Part shown: positions 25,030 to 31,878 of the stretch, piece after piece
How the letters are laid out: each line of letters starts with the position of its first letter
How positions within the stretch are numbered: position 1 is the stretch's first letter
Assembly: GCF_943733665.1 (NCBI RefSeq)
Contig: NZ_OX030782.1
Coordinates: 1,762,501 to 1,826,500 of the forward strand
DNA from: Aquimarina sp. Aq107
Lineage (GTDB): Bacteria; Bacteroidota; Bacteroidia; Flavobacteriales; Flavobacteriaceae
Length of the DNA stretch: 64,000 nt
Direction of reading: 5' to 3'
The notes under the pieces: model-generated
Databases searched by the model: none
What the model was told of the DNA's origin: nothing
The model's input: the letters and a program-made list of their open reading frames with translations, nothing else
Translations under genes and position numbers: made by a program

Positions 25030-26337
25030 TTAAGCAACGGCTTCTTTGTAAGTTAGTAGGCATCTTTCTCTAGCCATTTTGTGATCAACAATGGGTTGTG
25101 GATACGTTAATTCGTTGATGTCTTTTACCCAAGTATTGATATATTCCAATTTTTTGTCAAATTTGGTAACCTGAGTCGTAGGATTAAATATTCGGAAATA
25201 TGGTGCTGCATCTACGCCAGAACCAGCTGCCCATTGCCAGTTACCTACATTAGCAGACATGTCATAATCTAAAAGTTTTTCTGCAAAATATGTCTCGCCC
25301 CATCTCCAATCTATAAGAAGGTGTTTGCATAAGAAACTAGCAACTAACATTCTAACACGGTTATGCATATACCCGGTTGCATTCAATTCTCGCATTCCAG
25401 CATCTACTAATGGGTATCCAGTTTCTCCTTTTTTCCAAGCTTCAAATTCAGTTTCATTATTACGCCATTCGATTCGATCATATTTAGGTCTAAAGGCTTT
25501 TTCTTTCGTGTGCGGAAAATGCCATAGGATTTGCATAAAAAACTCACGCCATATAAGTTCTGACCAAAAAACTTCATTTTCTTCAGCTATTGCTTTTTTT
25601 ATCATTTCACGGATACTGACCGTCCCGAAACGTAAATGTGGTCCTAATCTAGATGTGCCATTTTCTATCGCAGGAAAATTACGAGTCTCCTCATAACGAT
25701 TGATAAGGTTAGAAGAAACTAAGTATTTCGGGACCTTAATTTTGGACTTCACAAATCCTATATCGGATAGAGAAAGGTTTGGTAAGTTCGTATCTTTAAA
25801 AAGATTGTTAAGATGCTTAGTTGAGTTATGTTCTTCTAATTTTGAAGCATCAAATTTCTCTTTCCATTTATTTTTATAAGGAGTGTATACAACATACGGA
25901 GAGCCATCTGCCTTTGTAATTTCATTTTTCTCAAAAATTACTTGATCCTTGTAAGTTTTAAAAGTTATAGTGTTTTTAGTAAGTAATTTTTCTATTTTTT
26001 CATCTCTTTTGGTTGCATAAGGTTCGTAGTCATGATTTGTGTATACCTTATTTACCTCATATTCTTTGATTAAATTTTCGAATACTTCTATTGGGTTACC
26101 ATGGAGCATTGCGATAGAACTATGGTGGTTATCATTTAGTTTCTTGGAAATAGCCTGTATTGTCCCATGTATAAACGATAATCTAGCGTCGTCTTTTGGT
26201 AGTTTTCGTAGAATCTCTTTATCAAAAATAAAAATAGGTAAGACTGGTAAGTTATCCTTTAAGGCTTCCTTTAGACCGACATTGTCATTTAATCTTAAAT
26301 CTCTCCTAAACCAAAAAATGTTTACTTTTTTTGGCAT
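25030..26337 (-). CDS. phr: deoxyribodipyrimidine photolyase (cryptochrome/photolyase family)
   Basis: A 435-aa light-dependent DNA repair enzyme. The N-terminal Rossmann-like antenna domain begins NIFWFRRDLRLNDN; the C-terminal FAD domain contains SRLGPHLRFGTVSIRE, SELIWREFFMQILWHFP, WKKGETGYPLVDAGMRELNATGYMHNRVRM and NVGNWQWAAGSGVDAAPYFRIFNP, the hallmark segments of class I CPD photolyases. The Trp chain for photoreduction and the active-site Glu context are kept, so repair rather than purely sensory function is likely. It starts one base after the stop of the SDR gene on the same strand and is third in the SRPBCC–SDR–photolyase operon. Confidence 0.93.
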   Translation of the reverse strand: MPKKVNIFWFRRDLRLNDNVGLKEALKDNLPVLPIFIFDKEILRKLPKDDARLSFIHGTIQAISKKLNDNHHSSIAMLHGNPIEVFENLIKEYEVNKVYTNHDYEPYATKRDEKIEKLLTKNTITFKTYKDQVIFEKNEITKADGSPYVVYTPYKNKWKEKFDASKLEEHNSTKHLNNLFKDTNLPNLSLSDIGFVKSKIKVPKYLVSSNLINRYEETRNFPAIENGTSRLGPHLRFGTVSIREMIKKAIAEENEVFWSELIWREFFMQILWHFPHTKEKAFRPKYDRIEWRNNETEFEAWKKGETGYPLVDAGMRELNATGYMHNRVRMLVASFLCKHLLIDWRWGETYFAEKLLDYDMSANVGNWQWAAGSGVDAAPYFRIFNPTTQVTKFDKKLEYINTWVKDINELTYPQPIVDHKMARERCLLTYKEAVA

Positions 26338-26338
26338 A

Positions 26339-27037
26339 TTAATTTACATTTAAAGTAGACATTCCACCATCAACACCAAGTACTTGTCCTGTTATCCAGC
26401 TACTATCATCACCTAATAAAAATTTAGCAATGTTCGCAATGTCTTCTGCCTCTCCTACACGTTTAAGAGGATGTCTTTGATCCATTTTGTCCTTCTTCTT
26501 TTCGTTACCTAATAATCTTTTGGCTAGAGGTGTATCTGTTAAAGAAGGGGCGATAACATTAACTCTCAGTTTTGGAGCGTATTCTGCAGCTAATGCTTTT
26601 GCAAAACCTTCAATAGCACCTTTAGCGGCTGCTACACTTGTATGGAAAGGCATTCCTACTTTAACGGCAACAGTGCTAAAGAAAATTAAACTAGCTTGTT
26701 CGGATTTTTTTAATTGAGGAAGAATGGAATGCATGATTTTTACTAAAAACATAAAATTGATTTGCATATCCTCATGAAATGAATCAGGACTTAGCATAGT
26801 AAATGGTTTTAGATTAATACTTCCAGGGCAGTATACAAAACCATCTAATTGATCTGGTAGTTTAGAGGTGTCAATTTCATCAGTAGAAGCATCATAAGGA
26901 ATGTGAGTAACCTCTAAATTCCCTAAACTTTGAGAAGTACGTGAAGCTATATACACATTATGGTCGTTATAAAGTTTTAAAGCTAATTCAAATCCTATTC
27001 CATGGCTACCACCAATAAGTAAAATGTTTTTTCTCAT
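26339..27037 (-). CDS. SDR oxidoreductase linked to photolyase
   Basis: A 232-aa SDR. The cofactor motif GGSHGIG is near residues 8–14; the position of the usual NNAG is replaced by YCPGSIN, so it is an atypical member. The catalytic Ser (FFSTVAV) is kept, while the YxxxK motif is altered: the segment reads HTSVAAAKGAIEG, so Tyr is missing and Val/Ala take its place while Lys remains. The last part has WITGQVLGVDGG. Loss of the catalytic Tyr means it may not work as a normal dehydrogenase. It is translated directly before the photolyase gene, a pairing that recurs in flavobacteria; substrate unknown. Confidence 0.82.
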   Translation of the reverse strand: MRKNILLIGGSHGIGFELALKLYNDHNVYIASRTSQSLGNLEVTHIPYDASTDEIDTSKLPDQLDGFVYCPGSINLKPFTMLSPDSFHEDMQINFMFLVKIMHSILPQLKKSEQASLIFFSTVAVKVGMPFHTSVAAAKGAIEGFAKALAAEYAPKLRVNVIAPSLTDTPLAKRLLGNEKKKDKMDQRHPLKRVGEAEDIANIAKFLLGDDSSWITGQVLGVDGGMSTLNVN

Positions 27038-27077
27038 TATGTTATTTTCTAAATTATATAGCTATTTGGTTTATTTT

Positions 27078-27545
27078 TTAATTGTTCAAAGTGCCAAATA
27101 GCTCAATTAATTTCTTTTCTCTGTAATCAAATATTTCTTTTAATTTTGGTTTTACAATAAATGGATGTACTAATTGTCCTAAAAAGCCAAAAGGGACTTT
27201 ATAATCAATAATATCTTCCATTTCTACACCACCAGGAATTTCTTTGATAAAATGTTTATGGTGCCAAAGTGCGTATGGACCAAATCTCTGTTCATCTACA
27301 AAATATTCTTTATCTACTGAGTGGGTGATTTCTGTAACCCATTTTGTTTTAATTCCGGCAACGGGAGTAACAATATATTGTATAATTTGTCCCGCATACA
27401 TTTTTTTTTCTGCTCCGGATAATATTTTGAAACCCATATAATCAGGTGTGATTGTTTTTAAATTGTTTGGATCAGATAAGAAATCCCATGCCTCTTGAAG
27501 TGAAATAGGTAGGTTTTGTTTTGCCTTTAATGTGTATATTTTCAT
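27078..27545 (-). CDS. SRPBCC-family (START/cyclase-like) ligand-binding protein
   Basis: A 155-aa single-domain protein of the SRPBCC fold, with an N-terminal strand (YTLKAKQNLPISLQEAWDFLSDPNNL), central strands (WVTEITHSV, FVDEQRFGPYALWHHKHFIKEI) and the long C-terminal helix (VHPFIVKPKLKEIFDYREKKLIELF). It is the first gene of the photolyase operon, and a photolyase–SDR–SRPBCC set is common in flavobacterial light-response loci. Such proteins bind hydrophobic ligands such as lipids or pigments; no enzyme activity is claimed. The start at 27545 is preceded by a small hairpin (27548–27566) and a large palindrome. Confidence 0.82.
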   Translation of the reverse strand: MKIYTLKAKQNLPISLQEAWDFLSDPNNLKTITPDYMGFKILSGAEKKMYAGQIIQYIVTPVAGIKTKWVTEITHSVDKEYFVDEQRFGPYALWHHKHFIKEIPGGVEMEDIIDYKVPFGFLGQLVHPFIVKPKLKEIFDYREKKLIELFGTLNN

Positions 27546-27547
27546 TG

Positions 27548-27566
27548 TATACCTCTTTTAGGTATA
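27548..27566 (-). promoter_or_regulatory. 5' UTR hairpin before the SRPBCC start codon
   Basis: TATACCT and AGGTATA (7-bp arms, 5-base loop) sit immediately before the ATG at 27545. On the minus strand the AGAGG of the downstream arm, the best Shine-Dalgarno-like run, is partly inside the stem, so the fold could lower translation. Confidence 0.45.
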
Positions 27567-27578
27567 AAGGTACAATCA

Positions 27579-27603
27579 TTTTTGTTTAAATTTTAAACAA
27601 AAA
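27579..27603. promoter_or_regulatory. 25-bp palindromic operator upstream of the photolyase operon
   Basis: Arms of 12 bases around T27591 are perfectly complementary; the half-site is ATTTAAAC preceded by TTTTG. A third half-site GTTAAACAAAA follows at 27605–27615, 13 bases after the second, so three similar half-sites are spaced about one helical turn apart. On the minus strand the element lies just upstream of a TACCTTTA box, the -7 position for the SRPBCC gene. A MerR-type or other light/stress regulator is a plausible binder. Confidence 0.6.
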
Positions 27604-27615
27604 AGTTAAACAAAA

Positions 27616-27972
27616 CTAAAAATAAGACTCTGCCCACGATTTTGCTTCGTCCAAATTTTCAAAAAAGGCAAATGATTTGTCAAATAGTTTTTGTTCGATA
27701 ATTGCCTTATCTCGTTCTGTTTTTTTCTTGGAGACAATTGCTAGCGCTTTCATGTTTGATAACTGACCTCGTTTATATATTTCATCAGATACTTCATGAT
27801 TGTTTTTTCTATTCGAAATCAAAAGAAACTCTTGATTTTTGTAATAATACTGAAGCTTTTTTCTAATGACACTAGCTTTATCTAGGGTTAAATTAATTCC
27901 TTCATTTACCGTAACGATAACATACTTCTCGTATAATTCAATAGAACAAAAATCGGTAGTGTGTAGCTGCAT
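27616..27972 (-). CDS. SpoIIAA/STAS-like protein of unknown function
   Basis: A 118-aa soluble protein with the alternating strand/helix order of the SpoIIAA-like (STAS/Sec14-related) domain: a start strand (IELYEKYVIVTVNEG), a helix (DKASVIRKKLQYYY), a strand (EFLLISNRKN), then KALAIVSKKKTERDKAIIEQKLFDKSFAFFENLDEAKSWAESYF, where the last helix carries the typical D-E-A-x-x-W. These proteins are frequent in flavobacteria and often read as bacterial environmental-sensor or antagonist-like domains, without known partner. It ends 13 bases before the palindrome of the photolyase operon and is divergent to nothing, so read-through into that operon is possible. A second such protein is at 57638. 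Confidence 0.6.
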   Translation of the reverse strand: MQLHTTDFCSIELYEKYVIVTVNEGINLTLDKASVIRKKLQYYYKNQEFLLISNRKNNHEVSDEIYKRGQLSNMKALAIVSKKKTERDKAIIEQKLFDKSFAFFENLDEAKSWAESYF

Positions 27973-28055
27973 TTAAAATACTAATAAGCTATAAATATAT
28001 GTTAATTAAAGCAAATTTTGAAAAACTTAGAAAGTTTAAATACTAAGATTTATTG

Positions 28056-28718
28056 TTAACATTCTTTGCAGCAGTTATCTGCTTTAATAGCCCTACATGT
28101 TAATACGGCTAATATAGCTCCTATTATTGGAGCGGTCATATATAGCCATTGATGTTCCCAATGGCCAGATAATAGGGCAGGTCCCAAAGATCTTGCAGGG
28201 TTCATTGATGCGTTAGTCATAGGTCCGGCAAACATGGCTTCTAAAAGAACAACGCCTCCAATTGCTATTCCAGCCATCATTCCTACTTCTTTGGATCCTG
28301 TAGATACATTGATAATAACGAGCATTAAAAAATAGGTTAAAAGAATTTCAAGAATAAATGCTTTAAGTGCATCGAAAGAAGGAAGTGTACCACCAAGAAA
28401 CTCGCTTTCTGGAAATAAGAAGAGTAAAATACTGCTTGCTGCAATGGCTCCAATGCACTGAGATAAAATATATTTAGGTGCTTCTTTCCATTGGAATTTT
28501 TTAGCATATGCAAATGCGATGGTTACTGCAGGATTAAAATGTGCTCCTGAGATATCTCCAAAAGCATAAATCATAGCCATCACAATCAACCCCCAAGTAA
28601 TTGCAATACCTACATGAGTGACATCACCACCGGTAACCTCGTTAATTGTCATAGCTCCTGTTCCACAAAAAACCATTGTGAAAGTTCCTATTGCTTCGGA
28701 TATGTATTTACGCATCAT
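28056..28718 (-). CDS. aquaporin of NIP type with Cys-rich tail
   Basis: A 220-aa six-helix channel of the MIP family. The two pore motifs are Asn-Pro-Ala at 62–64 (ISGAHFNPAVTIAFA) and 173–175 (TNASMNPARSLGPAL), with the selectivity-filter Arg176. The filter residue at Trp42 (ITWGLIV) and the FAGPMTNASMNPARS context match plant NIP (nodulin-26-like) channels rather than AqpZ, whose filter His is absent. NIP-like channels carry glycerol, boric acid, silicic acid or arsenite. The tail ends DNCCKEC, three Cys in six residues, unusual for the family. Single minus-strand gene with a -7 box TATATTTG at 28736–28743. Confidence 0.88.
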   Translation of the reverse strand: MMRKYISEAIGTFTMVFCGTGAMTINEVTGGDVTHVGIAITWGLIVMAMIYAFGDISGAHFNPAVTIAFAYAKKFQWKEAPKYILSQCIGAIAASSILLFLFPESEFLGGTLPSFDALKAFILEILLTYFLMLVIINVSTGSKEVGMMAGIAIGGVVLLEAMFAGPMTNASMNPARSLGPALLSGHWEHQWLYMTAPIIGAILAVLTCRAIKADNCCKEC

Positions 28719-28735
28719 AGAATTATAAATGAGGA

Positions 28736-28743
28736 CAAATATA
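28736..28743 (-). promoter_or_regulatory. -7 promoter box for the aquaporin gene
   Basis: Minus-strand TATATTTG, exact TAnnTTTG match, 18 bases before the first ATG. No TTG at the -33 position is visible. Confidence 0.45.
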
Positions 28744-28837
28744 AGGTTACTTATTTTAAGTTTTTGTTAACTTTTAATGTATGTGTAATTATTAATTTCG
28801 TTTCGATTAAACTAATTAAATACTAAATTTAAACACA

Positions 28838-29677
28838 ATGAAAAAGATCATCTTATTTGTATCAGCAGCCTTATTATCGTTAGGTGTTGATGCACAGGTT
28901 AAAGTTCCTCAACCTAGCCCTCTTTCTAAAATAGAACAAGTAGTTGGATTAACAGATGTTGCTATCGAATATTCACGCCCAAGCATGAAAGGTCGTACTA
29001 TTTTTGGAAATTTAGTTCCTTATGATAAATTATGGAGAACAGGAGCTAATAAGAATACTCAAATTACATTTGGAGATGATGTAAAAGTAGGAGGAGCGGA
29101 ATTGAAGAAAGGAACGTATGCGATTTTCACTAAACCTGGTAAGGAAAACTGGGAAGTTATGTTTTATAGCGATGCAAATAACTGGGGTACTCCACGTGAG
29201 TGGGATGATAGTAAAGTTGCTGCTAAAATAACTGTAAAGTCTACAAAAATACCGATGAATGTAGAAACATTTACTATTATGTTAAGTGATTTTACTATGG
29301 ATAGTGCACTTATCAATATTTTATGGGAAAATACTGAAGCTGCTATCAAATTAGAAGTGCCTTCTAAAAAGAAAGCTACGGAGAGTATAGAGCAAATTAT
29401 GGCTGGACCATCAGCTAATGATCACTATCAAGCAGCAACGTTTTATAAAGAAACAGGAGATTTAGATAAGGCTAAAGCACATATCGAAAAAGCTGTAGCA
29501 GGTAGAGCAGATGCATTCTGGTATCACAGACAACATTCTTTAATTCTTGCTAAAAGCGGAGATAAAGCTGGTGCAATAAAAGCAGCAAAAACTTCGTTAG
29601 AGTTAGCAGAGAAAGCTAAAAATGCTGATTACGTAAAGCTAAACAAAGACTCCCTTGCAGAGTGGGGAGCTAAATAA
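28838..29677 (+). CDS. DUF2911 protein with C-terminal TPR
   Basis: A 279-aa exported protein. Signal peptide MKKIILFVSAALLSLGVDA with cleavage before Q. Residues about 25–170 match DUF2911 (VKVPQPSPLSKIEQVVGLTDVAIEYSRPS, LWRTGANKNTQITFG, GTYAIFTKPG, NWGTPREWD). After a Lys-rich linker come TPR-like helices (DHYQAATFYKETGDLDKAKAHIEKAV and a second, ALILAKSGDKAGAIKAAKTSLELAEKA). DUF2911 proteins are abundant, highly expressed periplasmic proteins of Bacteroidetes; molecular role unknown. Monocistronic, with a strong terminator at 29702–29733. Confidence 0.88.
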   Translation: MKKIILFVSAALLSLGVDAQVKVPQPSPLSKIEQVVGLTDVAIEYSRPSMKGRTIFGNLVPYDKLWRTGANKNTQITFGDDVKVGGAELKKGTYAIFTKPGKENWEVMFYSDANNWGTPREWDDSKVAAKITVKSTKIPMNVETFTIMLSDFTMDSALINILWENTEAAIKLEVPSKKKATESIEQIMAGPSANDHYQAATFYKETGDLDKAKAHIEKAVAGRADAFWYHRQHSLILAKSGDKAGAIKAAKTSLELAEKAKNADYVKLNKDSLAEWGAK

Positions 29678-29701
29678 CACTCTTTTTTTTCACACAAATC
29701 G

Positions 29702-29733
29702 AAAAGCGCTCTAATATTTAGAGCGCTTTTTTT
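29702..29733 (+). terminator. strong intrinsic terminator of the DUF2911 gene
   Basis: Perfect 13-bp stem (29702–29714 with 29718–29730), TAT loop and seven T. Confidence 0.92.
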
Positions 29734-30038
29734 GTTAATATCTAACGATCAGCGCAAAAACTAGGTCGACAATTACAACATCATCTATTGTCTATAAGGG
29801 GATTTTCCAAACATTCTTCATATTCTACTACCCAAGGCCTTGGCACTGGATCTCCACTTTTGATAGACTTTTGCTTATTTTTGATATTTTTTTGACTTTT
29901 CTAAATTTGGATTTAACGTTATAGACAATCTATCTGTGCATGTTTGTGTTAGGGTTAAGCGAAATGTTATTGTGCAGAAGGATTTTTTTCTTAATATTTT
30001 AGGAATAAATAGATAATTGTAAAATATATTGTTATTGT
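29734..30038. other. 305-base region with decayed coding piece and inverted repeat
   Basis: Between the terminator and the minus-strand Gfo/Idh gene. An 11-bp inverted repeat ATTGTCTATAA (29787–29797) / TTATAGACAAT (29919–29929) frames 121 bases. On the minus strand 29781–29900 is open and reads as a protein-like C-terminus ending PWVVEYEECLENPLIDNR-stop, but it has no start codon and is preceded by TAG. The flanks hold GTTRRRY/RYYYAAC-like motifs (ATCTAAC at 29740, GTTAAGC near 29953), so a degenerate gene cassette or miniature element is possible. Confidence 0.45.
29781..29900 (-). pseudogene. truncated 39-codon relic of an unknown protein
   Basis: Minus-strand frame ending at TGA 29781–29783, bounded upstream by TAG at 29901–29903. 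It contains no Met. The text is protein-like and quite unlike random AT-rich sequence: a basic Lys/Gln-rich part, then SGDPVPRPWVVEYEECLEN and PLIDNR. Base composition of the Pro/Trp part is richer in GC than the flanks. I do not recognise the family. The relic is embedded in an 11-bp inverted repeat that overlaps its last codons. Confidence 0.4.
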
Positions 30039-31019
30039 CTACGGATAGTTTAGACCAATTTTATCTCGAACACTATCTAATAGTTTGATTAACTCTAAAC
30101 TTTTCTCAAAAGTCATGATGTTACTTTCTATGTTTCCTCTGGACATCATTTCCTGAACGTGTATTGCTTCATAATTATAACCATTAGTTGTTGCCGGGAA
30201 TTCGTGTAATTCAGAAACTCCATTTTTAGTAATTGTAATAGAAGAAGGTTCGTGAAAACGACTATGTATATGGATTGCTCCTTTTTCTAATTCAATAACT
30301 GCTTCTGTATTGGTTTTTTCGGTCACAGAAGAATATAAAAAAGCTTCTACATTATTTTGGTAATAGAGCTGCATCGTACAGTTTTCATCAATACCGGTTT
30401 TCCCAAATGTAGCTTTTGCTTCAATGTGATCTGGATATCCTAATAGGCTTAATGCTGCAAATAATGGGTAGATCCCAACATCTAATAGACTTCCTCCTCC
30501 AAGTTCTTTTTTAAATATTCTACTTTCGGGATTAAATTCACTAGCAAAACCGAAATCAGCTTTTAGATATTTTATTTTACCAAGGTTGTTAGATGTAACA
30601 ATTTTTAATACATATTTATAATGAGGTAAGAAATATGTCCATAAGGCTTCCATAAGAAAAGTATTGTTATTTCTAGCGGTAGCAATCATTTCCGTTACTT
30701 GTTCTAAATTTAAAGCAAAAGGTTTTTCACATAACACTGCTTTTTTAGCGTTTAAACACATTAGCGTGTTTTTATGATGAAAAACGTGTGGAGTCGCTAT
30801 ATATATTATATCAATTTCTGGATTGGAAATAAGTTCGTTGTAACTACCATAGCAACTAAATACGTTATATGTATTACCAAAGTCTTTTGCCTTTTTAAGA
30901 TTTCTACTAGCTACTGCAAATAAGTTTGCATTAGGAATGGTAAGTAGATCTTCAGCAAACTTATGTGCTATTTTACCACACCCAATAATTCCCCAGTTAT
31001 ATTTCTTGTTTTTATTCAT
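30039..31019 (-). CDS. Gfo/Idh/MocA-family oxidoreductase
   Basis: A 326-aa NAD(P)-dependent sugar-type dehydrogenase. The N-terminal Rossmann domain shows WGIIGCGKIAHKFAEDL (residues about 9–25) and the A-T-P-H-V-F-H segment; the signature AVLCEKPFALNLEQ places the catalytic Lys in the usual EKP. The C-terminal alpha/beta domain (GGGSLLDVGIYPLFAAL onward) fits trans-1,2-dihydrobenzene-1,2-diol dehydrogenase-like / D-xylose dehydrogenase-type members. Typical substrates are aldoses or myo-inositol derivatives; no transporter or hydrolase neighbours help decide. Monocistronic on the minus strand. Confidence 0.88.
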   Translation of the reverse strand: MNKNKKYNWGIIGCGKIAHKFAEDLLTIPNANLFAVASRNLKKAKDFGNTYNVFSCYGSYNELISNPEIDIIYIATPHVFHHKNTLMCLNAKKAVLCEKPFALNLEQVTEMIATARNNNTFLMEALWTYFLPHYKYVLKIVTSNNLGKIKYLKADFGFASEFNPESRIFKKELGGGSLLDVGIYPLFAALSLLGYPDHIEAKATFGKTGIDENCTMQLYYQNNVEAFLYSSVTEKTNTEAVIELEKGAIHIHSRFHEPSSITITKNGVSELHEFPATTNGYNYEAIHVQEMMSRGNIESNIMTFEKSLELIKLLDSVRDKIGLNYP

Positions 31020-31181
31020 TAATTATAATTTTTAATATTTTTTGGGGTATTTTCCCTATTTTTTTGTCTAAATAATTATAGATAATTGGTTTTTGTTGAA
31101 ATATAATGTTGATTTTTTTATAAATCATTTAATTCATTAAATAAAATATAAAACACTTAAGTATAACATCTAAAGTTTTTG

Positions 31182-31214
31182 GTGTCTTATTTTTTATTGG
31201 TAAATTTAAGACAC
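31182..31214 (+). promoter_or_regulatory. promoter with flanking inverted repeat for the 110-aa gene
   Basis: TTG then 19 bases then TAAATTTA (7 of 8 to TAnnTTTG) lies 22–60 bases before the ATG at 31236. The spacer is framed by perfect 8-bp arms GTGTCTTA (31182–31189) and TAAGACAC (31207–31214), so a repressor covering the -7 box is plausible. Confidence 0.45.
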
Positions 31215-31235
31215 TCACTTTAAAACCAAACCATT

Positions 31236-31568
31236 ATGAATAATCAAATTACGTTTAAGGAATCACCGAATCGTCAAACACATACACTTAGATTGAGTCG
31301 TATGAAGGATGAACTCACAGCTATGCTTACTGATTTACATTCTTATCGTTGTGAGCCTTGTACACCTGATATGCATAAACAATTTTTAGAATTGAATCAT
31401 AATGGTAGAAAACTTTCACAAACTATTAATAAAGCTTCGGATTTATTAAAGGATTCTGCTCAGCTCTCTAAAGAAATAGGGGATGAAGTTTTTGGGGTAA
31501 TTAAAAAATATCATAAGTTTCAAGAAAATCTATCCTTATATAGATCAGAAGCTATAGTGCATCATTAA
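31236..31568 (+). CDS. 110-aa soluble protein of unknown function
   Basis: I do not recognise the family. The product is hydrophilic, with no signal peptide or membrane segment, and is mostly helical: residues about 18–35 and 45–95 form amphipathic helices compatible with a coiled coil (RKLSQTINKASDLLKDSAQLSKEIGDEVFGVIKKYHKF). Two Cys (YRCEPCTPD, four residues apart) and a C-terminal HH could bind a metal, but are not a known motif. It stands alone between AT-rich spacers with its own promoter-like box and a hairpin behind it, which supports it as a real gene. Confidence 0.6.
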   Translation: MNNQITFKESPNRQTHTLRLSRMKDELTAMLTDLHSYRCEPCTPDMHKQFLELNHNGRKLSQTINKASDLLKDSAQLSKEIGDEVFGVIKKYHKFQENLSLYRSEAIVHH

Positions 31569-31588
31569 GCTTAGTAAAGATGATATTC

Positions 31589-31627
31589 TATAAAAGCCAC
31601 GATACTACGGATCGAGGCTTTTATAGT
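31589..31627 (+). terminator. hairpin after the 110-aa gene
   Basis: CTATAAAAGCC (31589–31599) pairs with GGCTTTTATAG (31617–31627); CGAT/ATCG extends the stem inside an A·A mismatch. A T-run begins seven bases after the stem, so termination is likely but not ideal. Confidence 0.65.
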
Positions 31628-31783
31628 TAAGATTTTTTTTAGAGGATAAAAATTTAAAACATTTTTTAAGTAACTATAATAAAATTAGTTGCTAAAAGAT
31701 TGAAAGTTAATATGATTAAACTTACCTTAAATTGTTTTATAACTTTTGCATGTAAAGCCAATTATAAATCAAGTGTTTTATTA

Positions 31784-31813
31784 TTGTTGAGCTGCTAGTA
31801 ATTCTTATATTTG
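31784..31813 (+). promoter_or_regulatory. promoter of fabG
   Basis: TTG (31784–31786), 19-base spacer, TATATTTG (31806–31813): exact match to the Bacteroidetes -33/-7 consensus. About 65 bases before the chosen start at 31879. Confidence 0.7.
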
Positions 31814-31878
31814 AAAACATAAAATAATTCATATCATTTATAGATGGTATGAGATACCAAAAAAATATTATAGAGCGA

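Larger units (their letters stand above)
31569..31878. other. 310-base spacer: hairpin and fabG promoter only
   Basis: Holds the hairpin at 31589–31627 and the fabG promoter at 31784–31813. Otherwise AT-rich, no ORF and no repeat seen. Confidence 0.5.

Noticed and set aside
25325..26353. Plus-strand frames of about 120 and 104 codons antisense to photolyase
   Set aside because: No family likeness and full overlap with a motif-complete photolyase.
29734..30038. True integron attC site
   Set aside because: RYYYAAC and GTTRRRY-like heptamers are present, but the internal L boxes and paired arms are not convincing and the spacing is too long for one site; no integrase gene is seen.
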